Assembly: GCA_964651825.1 (NCBI GenBank)
Contig: CAZYWK010000001.1
Span: 62,001 to 126,000 of the forward strand
From: Sva-07 sp964651825
GTDB lineage: Bacteria; Actinomycetota; Acidimicrobiia; Acidimicrobiales; Ilumatobacteraceae
Reading direction: 5' to 3'
DNA length: 64,000 bases
This document shows positions 1-6,587 of the stretch, one piece after another; the stretch's first letter is position 1, and the number at the start of each line of letters is the position of its first letter. The position numbers and the translations under genes are program-made. The notes beneath the pieces were generated by a model. It had not been told where the DNA came from. It saw only the letters and a list, made by a program, of their open reading frames with translations, and did no database searches.

Positions 1-1115
1 CGGCCATCCTCAGCCCACCCCAGGTGTGGGAGGCATCGGGCCACCTGGCGAACTTCTCCGATCCGCTCGTCGACTGCACGAACTGCAAGCAGCGGTTCCG
101 TCTCGACAAGCTCGACGATCCGAACACGTGCCCGAACTGTGGGGCGACGGGCAGCTTCACCGAGGCCCGCGAGTTCAACCTGATGTTCAAGACCCAGGCC
201 GGCCCGGTCGAGGGCACCGGAGCCGACGCCTACCTGCGTCCCGAGACCGCACAGGGCATGTTCACCAACTTCGGGCAGGTGCTCCAGACCACCCGCAAGA
301 AGCCGCCGTTCGGCATCGCCCAGGTCGGCAAGAGCTTCCGCAACGAGATCACCCCGCAGAACTGGATCTTCCGCACCCGTGAGTTCGAGCAGATGGAGCT
401 CGAGTTCTTCGTGCCGCCCGCCGAGTCGGCCCAGTGGTACGAGTACTGGTGCCAGCACCGGATGGACTGGTACGTCGAGCTCGGCATCCCCGCCGACATG
501 CTCCAGCTTCGTCCGCACGACGACGACGAGCTGTCGCACTATTCGATCGGAACGTCCGACGTCGAGTTCAAGTTCCCATGGGGCTTCGACGAGCTCGAAG
601 GCATCGCGCAGCGCACCGACTTCGACCTCAAGGCGCACTCCGCCCGCTCCGGCGAGCGGCTCGACTACTTCGATCCTCAGACCAACGAGCGGTACGTGCC
701 CTACGTGGTCGAGCCGGCGGCGGGAGCGACCCGCACGATGGCGGCCTTCCTCCTCGCGGCCTACGACGAGGACGTGGTCAACGGCGAGACGCGCACCGTG
801 CTGCGTCTCCACCCACGCCTTGCCCCGTACAAGGTCGCCGTGCTGCCGCTGTCGAAGAAGGACACGCTCACGCCGCTCGCCCAGCAGATCCGGGCAACGC
901 TCGCCGACCGCTACATGGTCGACTACGACGAGACCCAGAACATCGGCAAGCGCTACCGGCGTCAGGACGAGATCGGAACTCCGCTGTGCGTCACGGTCGA
1001 CTTCGACTCGCTCGACGACGGTGCGGTCACGGTGCGCGATAGGGACACGACCGAGCAGGTCCGGGTGCCGATCGATGCGCTGCTGGCCACGGTGTCCGAG
1101 CGCCTCGGGTTCTGA
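1..1115 (+). CDS. glyS: glycyl-tRNA synthetase (alpha2 type), 5' end missing
   Basis: Charges tRNA-Gly in the cytoplasm. The reading frame is already open at the window edge (frame begins at base 3), so roughly the first 90-100 residues of a usual ~460-residue protein lie outside. Visible parts: a four-cysteine zinc-binding insertion (CTNC near base 78 and CPNC near 130), class II motif 2 with FRNE (about 337-350), motif 3 with PAAGATRTMAAF (about 712-747), then the anticodon-binding domain (HPRLAPYKVAVLPL onward) to the stop. The GTG at 24 is an internal valine codon, not a start, because the upstream frame reads as conserved GlyRS sequence (LSPPQVWEASGH). The single-chain type is the one usual in Actinobacteria. 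Confidence 0.95.
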   Translation, partial: AILSPPQVWEASGHLANFSDPLVDCTNCKQRFRLDKLDDPNTCPNCGATGSFTEAREFNLMFKTQAGPVEGTGADAYLRPETAQGMFTNFGQVLQTTRKKPPFGIAQVGKSFRNEITPQNWIFRTREFEQMELEFFVPPAESAQWYEYWCQHRMDWYVELGIPADMLQLRPHDDDELSHYSIGTSDVEFKFPWGFDELEGIAQRTDFDLKAHSARSGERLDYFDPQTNERYVPYVVEPAAGATRTMAAFLLAAYDEDVVNGETRTVLRLHPRLAPYKVAVLPLSKKDTLTPLAQQIRATLADRYMVDYDETQNIGKRYRRQDEIGTPLCVTVDFDSLDDGAVTVRDRDTTEQVRVPIDALLATVSERLGF

Positions 1116-1143
1116 CGGCTCGGCCGCCCGGCCACCCACCTAC

Positions 1144-1149
1144 TACCGT
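1144..1149 (+). promoter_or_regulatory. leaderless -10 hexamer TACCGT for the ABM gene
   Basis: TACCGT lies 7 nt before ATG 1157. No Shine-Dalgarno sequence is present. This is one of ten starts in the window with exactly this TANNNT-7 nt-start arrangement, so the mRNA probably begins at or next to the start codon. Confidence 0.6.
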
Positions 1150-1156
1150 CGCCGCC

Positions 1157-1462
1157 ATGAGCATCATCGCCGTCGTTGCCAAGATCACCGCCCAGCCCGG
1201 AAAGCGGGCCGATGTCGTCGCCGGGATGGCTTCGATGCTCGCGCACGTCGAAACGGAGGCCGGCACGCTGGTGTACAACCTGCTCGAGGACCAGGCCGAC
1301 GCCGACGTGATGTGGGTTTACGAGGAGTACGCCGACCAGGCATCGCTCGATGCGCACAGCAGCAGCGATGCGATGAAGGCGCTCGGTGGCTCGATCGGGC
1401 CATTCCTCGCCGGCCGCCCGGAACTGACCTTCACGCAGGTCGCCGGCGGCAAGGGCCGCTGA
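1157..1462 (+). CDS. antibiotic biosynthesis monooxygenase (ABM) domain protein
   Basis: A 101-residue single-domain protein of the dimeric alpha-beta barrel (ABM/YgiN-like) fold. The sequence runs MSIIAVVAKITAQPGK, then an acidic middle with LVYNLLEDQ, then a C-terminal FLAGRPELTF segment, all typical of the family. Members are usually cofactor-free monooxygenases acting on quinones, or heme-degrading enzymes; the substrate cannot be told from sequence. It sits alone between glyS and trpC with a leaderless promoter at 1144-1149. The 49-bp gap to trpC could allow co-transcription, but nothing suggests a role in tryptophan synthesis. Confidence 0.8.
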   Translation: MSIIAVVAKITAQPGKRADVVAGMASMLAHVETEAGTLVYNLLEDQADADVMWVYEEYADQASLDAHSSSDAMKALGGSIGPFLAGRPELTFTQVAGGKGR

Positions 1463-1511
1463 ACACGCGCTCGTCGACGCGCCGCGCTGACGATCGGATC
1501 TGGCCACGCGG

Positions 1512-2303
1512 ATGACGACCACCTACCTCGACCGCATCCTCGAACACCATCGGGCACGCGCCGCGGCCGACGAGCGGAACCTCGACGACCTCGTCGAGAT
1601 CGCGTCACGGTTGACGCCGGCGCGGAGCTTTCGCACCGCCCTCGCCGAGGATCCTCGCCTCTCGGTGATCGCCGAGATCAAGCGACGCTCCCCGTCGAAG
1701 GGTGACCTCAACCGCGACCTCGACCCCGCCGAGTGGGCGGCGATCTACGAGCGCGGCGGCGCGACCTGCCTGTCGGTCCTCACCGACGAGCCCCACTTCG
1801 GTGGATCGGTCGCCGACCTCGAACTCGCTCGCGACGCGTGCGCGCTCCCCGTGATCCGCAAGGACTTCACCGTCAGCGAGCTCGACGTGATCGACGCGCG
1901 CCTGATGGGCGCCGACGCCGTGCTGTTGATCGCGGCGGCACTCTCGGACGACGAGTTGGCGCGGTTCCACGAACTGGCGCTCGGGATCGGCCTCGACGCC
2001 CTCGTCGAGATCCACGACGAAGCCGAGCTGGAACGAGCGATCGCCGTCGGCGCCACGCTGATCGGCGTCAACCAACGCGACCTCGTCACGTTCCAGGTCG
2101 ACCAGGAACGTGCCGTGCGCATGGCCGGAGTGATCCCGGCGGGCACCGTGAAGGTCGCCGAGTCCGGCGTTCGCGGCCCGGCCGACTCGACGGCGCTGCG
2201 CGCGGCCGGCTACGACGCGATCCTGGTCGGTGAGACACTCGTGACGAGCAGCGACCCTGCCGCCGCCATCGCCGACCTCATCGGCCACGACCTGTTCGGC
2301 TAG
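1512..2303 (+). CDS. trpC: indole-3-glycerol phosphate synthase
   Basis: Fourth step of tryptophan synthesis: ring closure of CdRP to indole-3-glycerol phosphate with loss of CO2. The 263-residue TIM barrel shows the family signatures EIKRRSPSKG (residues 55-64, with catalytic Lys57), RKDF (116-119, with the second catalytic Lys), GVNQRDL (185-191) and ESGV (about 218). Length is normal and the protein is a stand-alone TrpC, not a TrpC-TrpF fusion. trpF, trpB and trpA follow at 3203-5828, but an opposite-strand ppk2 separates them from trpC, so trpC cannot share one simple transcript with them. No Shine-Dalgarno is obvious at ATG 1512. Confidence 0.95.
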   Translation: MTTTYLDRILEHHRARAAADERNLDDLVEIASRLTPARSFRTALAEDPRLSVIAEIKRRSPSKGDLNRDLDPAEWAAIYERGGATCLSVLTDEPHFGGSVADLELARDACALPVIRKDFTVSELDVIDARLMGADAVLLIAAALSDDELARFHELALGIGLDALVEIHDEAELERAIAVGATLIGVNQRDLVTFQVDQERAVRMAGVIPAGTVKVAESGVRGPADSTALRAAGYDAILVGETLVTSSDPAAAIADLIGHDLFG

Positions 2304-2328
2304 ATCGCGACGCCCGGTTCGACGTCGG

Positions 2329-3120
2329 TCACTGCGACGAGATCCGAGGTGAGACCGAGACGATCGAATGACTGTTCAAGCGGTCCCAGCGGGCGAGGCC
2401 CTCGACGATGCGTTGGTTGAGTGTTTCCAGCATCGTGACGCGTGCCCACTTCTTCTGCTCACCTGACACGAGATCCCACGGCGCCATCTCGTGGTCGGTC
2501 TTGGCGAACATGTCCTCGATCGCCTCGGCGTACTGCGGCCACTTCTCGCGGTTGCGCCAGTCCTCGTCGTTCAACTTCCACCGCTTGAGTGGATCCTGCT
2601 GGCGGTCCTCGAACCGCTGCATCTGCTCGTCCTGGCTCACCTGCAACCAGAACTTCACGAGGATCACGCCCTCGTGCACGAGCGAGCGCTCGAAGTCGAC
2701 GATCTCGTCGTAGGCGCGCATCCACTGGTCGACCGTGGCGAATCCCTCGACCCGCTCCACGAGCAGCCGCCCGTACCAGCTGCGGTCGAACACGCACATG
2801 CCGCCCTGGCCGGGGATCTTGCTCCAGAAGCGCCAGAGGAAGTGGTGGCGGAACTCCCGGTCGTTCGGCTTGGAGTAGGCGTAGACGGAGTAGTGGCGGG
2901 GGTCGAGCGGGTCGACGATGCGCTTCACCGCGCCTCCCTTGCCGGCCGCGTCGACGCCTTCGACGACCACCAGCAGCCCTGGGCCGATCACGCCGTCGTT
3001 GGTCTGGCCGCCGAGATGGAGGCGGAGTTCGAGGAACGCGTTCTGCGCCGCCTCCAATCGCTGCTCGTAGTCGCCGTTCGAGAGCCGAGCGGTCAGGTCG
3101 AGGTCGTCGAGTCGTCCCAT
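2329..3120 (-). CDS. ppk2: polyphosphate kinase 2 family protein
   Basis: PPK2 enzymes transfer phosphate between polyphosphate and nucleotides. Walker A GVDAAGKGG is at residues 55-63, the conserved YSKPNDREFRHHFLWRFW at about 82-99 and the Walker B-like FDRSWYGR at 111-118. Length is 263 residues with the ATG at 3120 (MGRLDDLDL), typical of a one-domain PPK2. The frame is open further upstream to 3285, but that would run into trpF and adds no conserved sequence, so the 3120 start is preferred. Subclass (ADP/GDP versus AMP acceptor) is not decided here. It is divergent from trpF and convergent with trpC, splitting the trp cluster. Confidence 0.9.
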   Translation of the reverse strand: MGRLDDLDLTARLSNGDYEQRLEAAQNAFLELRLHLGGQTNDGVIGPGLLVVVEGVDAAGKGGAVKRIVDPLDPRHYSVYAYSKPNDREFRHHFLWRFWSKIPGQGGMCVFDRSWYGRLLVERVEGFATVDQWMRAYDEIVDFERSLVHEGVILVKFWLQVSQDEQMQRFEDRQQDPLKRWKLNDEDWRNREKWPQYAEAIEDMFAKTDHEMAPWDLVSGEQKKWARVTMLETLNQRIVEGLARWDRLNSHSIVSVSPRISSQ

Positions 3121-3167
3121 GTCGTCTCGAACGATAGGCAACCGGGAATCGAACGGAACGAATCCGC

Positions 3168-3189
3168 TACCGGCCGACCGCGGCCGGTA
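3168..3189. promoter_or_regulatory. 22-bp palindromic operator candidate upstream of trpF
   Basis: Perfect 9-bp arms TACCGGCCG and CGGCCGGTA flank a 4-bp spacer (ACCG). It lies in the 82-bp gap between divergent ppk2 and trpF and overlaps the first two bases of a -10-like TACGGT (3188-3193) that sits 9 nt before the trpF start. A dimeric repressor site is a reasonable inference; the regulator is unknown. Confidence 0.5.
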
Positions 3190-3202
3190 CGGTGAGCCCT
3201 CC

Positions 3203-3859
3203 ATGTTCGTCAAGATCTGCGGCATCACCAACGAAGACGACGCGCTCTTGTCGGTCGCGATGGGCGCCGACGCCTTGGGTTTCAACTTCGTCTCCGGATC
3301 GACTCGCCAGATCGCCCCGCAGGTCGCCTACGACATCACCCGCCGGCTGCCGCCCGAGATCCTCACCGTCGGGGTGTTCCGCAACGAGCTCCCCCAGCGC
3401 GTGGTCGAGCTCGCCCACAAGTCGGGCGTGAAGGCGGTGCAGTTGCACGGTCGCGAGACGCCCGACGAGTGCATCGAGGTCGCCAAGCAGATCCGTTGGG
3501 TGATCAAGGCGTTCAGTGCCGGCGACCCCAATCTGCCTCGCGCCGATCGCTACGGCACCGACATGGTGATGATCGACGGCGCTGAACCCGGCTCCGGCAG
3601 GGTCTTCGACTGGTCGCTCGCCGGTGACGCCCCCGACGCGATGAAGTTGATCCTCGCGGGTGGTCTTACCCCGGAGAACGTCGGCGCCGCGATCAACGAG
3701 GTACGTCCGTGGGGGGTCGACGTGGCTTCCGGCGTCGAGAAATCGCCGGGCAAGAAGGACGCGCTCGCCGTCAAGCGCTTCATCGAGAACGCGAGGGCCG
3801 CCGCACCGGCGCCGTACCTCGGCGACGACAACCTGCCGTACGACTGGGACGTCGAATGA
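3203..3859 (+). CDS. trpF: phosphoribosylanthranilate isomerase
   Basis: Third step of tryptophan synthesis, an Amadori rearrangement of PRA to CdRP. The 218-residue protein begins MFVKICGIT, where Cys6 is the general base; the general acid Asp lies in MIDGAEPGSGRVFDW (about residues 125-139), and the phosphate-binding GGLTPENV is present. The ATG at 3203 is chosen because family members begin a few residues before the KICGIT motif; the frame upstream to 3119 overlaps ppk2 and is not conserved. The stop overlaps the trpB start (ATGA at 3856-3859), so trpF, trpB and trpA form a translationally coupled operon. Confidence 0.95.
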   Translation: MFVKICGITNEDDALLSVAMGADALGFNFVSGSTRQIAPQVAYDITRRLPPEILTVGVFRNELPQRVVELAHKSGVKAVQLHGRETPDECIEVAKQIRWVIKAFSAGDPNLPRADRYGTDMVMIDGAEPGSGRVFDWSLAGDAPDAMKLILAGGLTPENVGAAINEVRPWGVDVASGVEKSPGKKDALAVKRFIENARAAAPAPYLGDDNLPYDWDVE

Positions 3860-5040
3860 GCACTGCGGAGCAACTCCCGGACGGATCCCTGCTCGCCCCG
3901 CCGGACGACACGGGTCGCTTCGGCGAGTTCGGCGGGCGGTTCGTCCCCGAGACGTTGATCCCCGCGTGTCTCGAGCTCGAAGCGGCCTTCGACGACGCCT
4001 GGGGCGACCCCGCCTTCCGGCTCGAGCTGCGCAACATCCTCAACGACTACGCGGGCCGCCCGTCGATCCTCACCGAGTGCCACAATCTGGGCCGTCGGCT
4101 GGGGATCCGTCTGATCCTCAAGCGCGAGGATCTGAACCACACCGGGTCGCACAAGATCAACAACGTGCTCGGCCAGGCACTGCTCGCCAAGCGCATGGGC
4201 AAGACCCGCCTCGTCGCTGAAACCGGTGCCGGTCAGCACGGAGTGGCCAGCGCCACCGCGGCGGCCCTGATGGGGATGGAGTGCAAGGTGTACATGGGTG
4301 CCGTCGACGTGGAACGACAGGCCCTGAACGTGTTCCGGATGCGCCTGCTCGGCTCCGAGGTCGAAGCGGTCGAGAGCGGGAGCCGGACCCTCAAAGACGC
4401 CGTGAACGAAGCGATGCGCGACTGGGTGGCCACGGTCGGCAACACGCACTACTGCCTCGGCTCGGTGATGGGCCCGCACCCATACCCGTACATGGTGCGC
4501 CAGTTCCACCGGGTGATCGGCGACGAGGCGAGCGCGCAATGCCGCGAGCTGCTCGGCGGCGACCCCGATGTCGTCGTCGCTTGCGTGGGCGGGGGATCGA
4601 ACGCCATGGGGATCTTCACCGGCTTCGTCGACACCGATACCAGGCTCGTCGGCGTCGAGCCGGCGGGTGGGGCAGCGGTGAGCCGTGGCAACCCGGGAGT
4701 CGTCCACGGCATGCGCAGCTTCCTGATGCAAGACGAGGTCGGCCAGGTGGAAGAGGCACAGTCGATCAGCGCCGGCCTCGACTACCCGGGCGTCGGCCCC
4801 GAGCACTCGTACCTGGCGTCGATCGGGCGGGCCGAGTATCCGAACGTGACCGATGGCGAGGTGATCGAGGCGTTCCAGCTGATGGCGAGCAGCGAAGGGA
4901 TCATCCCCGCGCTCGAATCCGCTCACGCGCTCGCCTGGATCGTCCGCGAGGCGGCGTCGTTGGAGGGCCGAACGGTGCTGATGAACCTGTCGGGCCGGGG
5001 CGACAAGGACGTCGCACAGATGATGGACATCCTCGGATGA
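3856..5040 (+). CDS. trpB: tryptophan synthase beta chain
   Basis: PLP-dependent condensation of indole with serine, as the beta2 core of the TrpA2B2 complex. The 394-residue protein has the PLP lysine in HTGSHKINN (Lys100), ETGAGQHG for substrate handling, the phosphate-binding GGGSNAMG and the C-terminal SGRGDKDV. Length is normal for TrpB1. It overlaps trpF by ATGA and its own TGA overlaps the trpA ATG (5037-5040), which keeps subunit ratios balanced. Confidence 0.97.
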   Translation: MSTAEQLPDGSLLAPPDDTGRFGEFGGRFVPETLIPACLELEAAFDDAWGDPAFRLELRNILNDYAGRPSILTECHNLGRRLGIRLILKREDLNHTGSHKINNVLGQALLAKRMGKTRLVAETGAGQHGVASATAAALMGMECKVYMGAVDVERQALNVFRMRLLGSEVEAVESGSRTLKDAVNEAMRDWVATVGNTHYCLGSVMGPHPYPYMVRQFHRVIGDEASAQCRELLGGDPDVVVACVGGGSNAMGIFTGFVDTDTRLVGVEPAGGAAVSRGNPGVVHGMRSFLMQDEVGQVEEAQSISAGLDYPGVGPEHSYLASIGRAEYPNVTDGEVIEAFQLMASSEGIIPALESAHALAWIVREAASLEGRTVLMNLSGRGDKDVAQMMDILG

Positions 5041-5828
5041 CCACGGCGGCGACACGGATCGGCCGGCTCGAAGCCGAGTTCCGGACCAAACGAGCAGCCG
5101 GACGCAAGCTCCTCGTGCCGTACATCACCGGCGGATATCCGGGCTGGCAGGAAGCGATCCGAGCCGCGGCAGCAAACGGCGCCGACGCCATCGAGATCGG
5201 CATCCCGTTCTCCGATCCTGTGATGGACGGCCCGGTGATCCAGCAGGCCTCACAGGCCGCGCTCGACGCCGGCGCGGTCCCCGCGGCGATCCTCGACGAG
5301 GTGCCCGACCTCGACGTCGACATCCCGTTGGGTGTGATGACGTACTACAACCTCGTGCACCATCCGGGTGTCGAACGGTTCGCCGCCGATCTGCAACGCG
5401 CCGGCATCAGCGCCGCCATCCTCCCCGACCTTCCGCTCGAGGAGTCCGGTCCGTGGTGTGCCGCCGCCGACGCGGCAGGGATCGAGACGATCATGCTCGC
5501 CGCGCCCACCGCCCCCGACGACCGCTTGCCGCGTGTGGTGGATCGCTCGCGGGGGTTCATCTACTCGGTCGGCCTGCTCGGCGTGACGGGTGAGCGGTCG
5601 TCGCTGGCCGAGACGGCGACGGCGCTGGCCGGGCGCTTGAAGGCGATCACCGACAAGCCGGTGCTCGTCGGGGTCGGCGTCTCCGATGCCCCCCAGGCGT
5701 ATCAGGCGTCGCGGATCGCCGATGGCGTCATCCAGGGTGCCAGCGTCGTGCGTCGCCTGATGGACGGCGGCCCGGACGCCGTCGGTGACTACGTCGCCGA
5801 AGTCCGTGCCGCTATCGACGCGCCCTGA
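5037..5828 (+). CDS. trpA: tryptophan synthase alpha chain
   Basis: Cleaves indole-3-glycerol phosphate to indole and glyceraldehyde-3-phosphate and channels indole to TrpB. The 263-residue TIM barrel carries the two catalytic acids, Glu53 in AIEIGIPFSDP and Asp64 in PVMDGP, plus the N-terminal PYITGGYPG. The start overlaps the trpB stop. It is the last gene of trpFBA; a copy of the dispersed repeat (5828-5853) begins at the last base of its stop codon, and a convergent nitroreductase follows. Confidence 0.96.
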   Translation: MTTAATRIGRLEAEFRTKRAAGRKLLVPYITGGYPGWQEAIRAAAANGADAIEIGIPFSDPVMDGPVIQQASQAALDAGAVPAAILDEVPDLDVDIPLGVMTYYNLVHHPGVERFAADLQRAGISAAILPDLPLEESGPWCAAADAAGIETIMLAAPTAPDDRLPRVVDRSRGFIYSVGLLGVTGERSSLAETATALAGRLKAITDKPVLVGVGVSDAPQAYQASRIADGVIQGASVVRRLMDGGPDAVGDYVAEVRAAIDAP

Positions 5829-5853
5829 CCCCGTTCGTCCGGCCCCGTCCCCG
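5828..5853. repeat. dispersed GC-rich repeat, family A, copy 1
   Basis: The sequence CCCCGTTCGT followed by CCGGCCCCGTCCCC closely matches 50161-50186 and, on the other strand, two copies at 21563-21631. It occupies half of the 60-bp gap between the convergent trpA and nitroreductase genes. The rest of the gap holds complementary CCGTCCC/GGGACGG segments that could form a terminator-like stem. Confidence 0.5.
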
Positions 5854-5888
5854 GGGTCACGGGGTTGACCGTGGCGGGACAGGGACGG

Positions 5889-6545
5889 TCAGCTCGGAAA
5901 CGACGGGCCGTCGAAGCGGTCGAGGGTGGTGAACGACTCGACGGGGTTGCGACGGAGCTTGGTCGGCTGGTGGACCGGGACACCGAGGAAGATGGTGGCG
6001 CACAAGGCGTGGTGCTCGGGGAGGCCGAGCGCCGGCCCCGCCACCGGTTCCACCCTGCTGAGGAACGTCGTCATCACACCGCCCAGGCCGTGGGCGCGAG
6101 CCGACAGCATCACGCTCCAGCAGAACGGGTAGACCGAGCCGCCGCCGGTGATCGGTGGACGGTGCAGACCGCCGTCCATCAGGGCGACGCGGCGCAGATC
6201 GGCGGCGACGGCCAGCACGACCGGGACGGTGTCGATGTGCGCCAGCAGATCGTTCGGCTTGTTCGGCGTCACATTCGCCGCCGGTGTCCAGTCGACGACG
6301 TTGAACGGGGCCGAATCCGGTGACGTCCACTCCTTGTACTCGTCCCACACCGGTTGCATCAGCCCTGCGAGCTCGCGGCGCAGCGACCGATCCTCCACGA
6401 TCGCGACCCGCCACGGCTGCCGATTCCCACCGGACGATGCGAATCGAGCGTCGTCGAGGATCGACGCCACCGTCGCGCGCTCGACGGGCTCGTCGGTGAA
6501 GGCACGAACGGCGCCGTTGGTGCGGATCGCGTCGCGGAGCTCCAT
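5889..6545 (-). CDS. nitroreductase family protein
   Basis: An FMN-dependent NAD(P)H oxidoreductase of the nitroreductase fold, 218 residues. The N-terminus MELRDAIRTNGAVRAF is the usual FMN-phosphate-binding start, followed by ARFASSGGNRQPWRVAIV, also FMN-contacting; the C-terminus has IFLGVPVHQP. The ATG at 6545 is preferred over an upstream frame extension to 6581 because a TAACGT hexamer sits exactly 7 nt before it, the leaderless pattern seen across this window. It lies 42 bp downstream of aconitase on the same strand but has its own promoter. The physiological substrate is unknown. Confidence 0.85.
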   Translation of the reverse strand: MELRDAIRTNGAVRAFTDEPVERATVASILDDARFASSGGNRQPWRVAIVEDRSLRRELAGLMQPVWDEYKEWTSPDSAPFNVVDWTPAANVTPNKPNDLLAHIDTVPVVLAVAADLRRVALMDGGLHRPPITGGGSVYPFCWSVMLSARAHGLGGVMTTFLSRVEPVAGPALGLPEHHALCATIFLGVPVHQPTKLRRNPVESFTTLDRFDGPSFPS

Positions 6546-6552
6546 CAGCCCG

Positions 6553-6558
6553 ACGTTA
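6553..6558 (-). promoter_or_regulatory. leaderless -10 hexamer TAACGT for the nitroreductase
   Basis: Reading the minus strand, TAACGT is followed by 7 nt and then the ATG at 6545. It places the nitroreductase on its own transcript despite the close upstream aconitase gene. Confidence 0.55.
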
Positions 6559-6587
6559 GACAAACCCCGGCTGGTGGGCACTCCGGA

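Noticed and set aside
24..26. GTG as start of glyS
   Set aside because: The conserved GlyRS frame continues upstream to the window edge, so this is internal.
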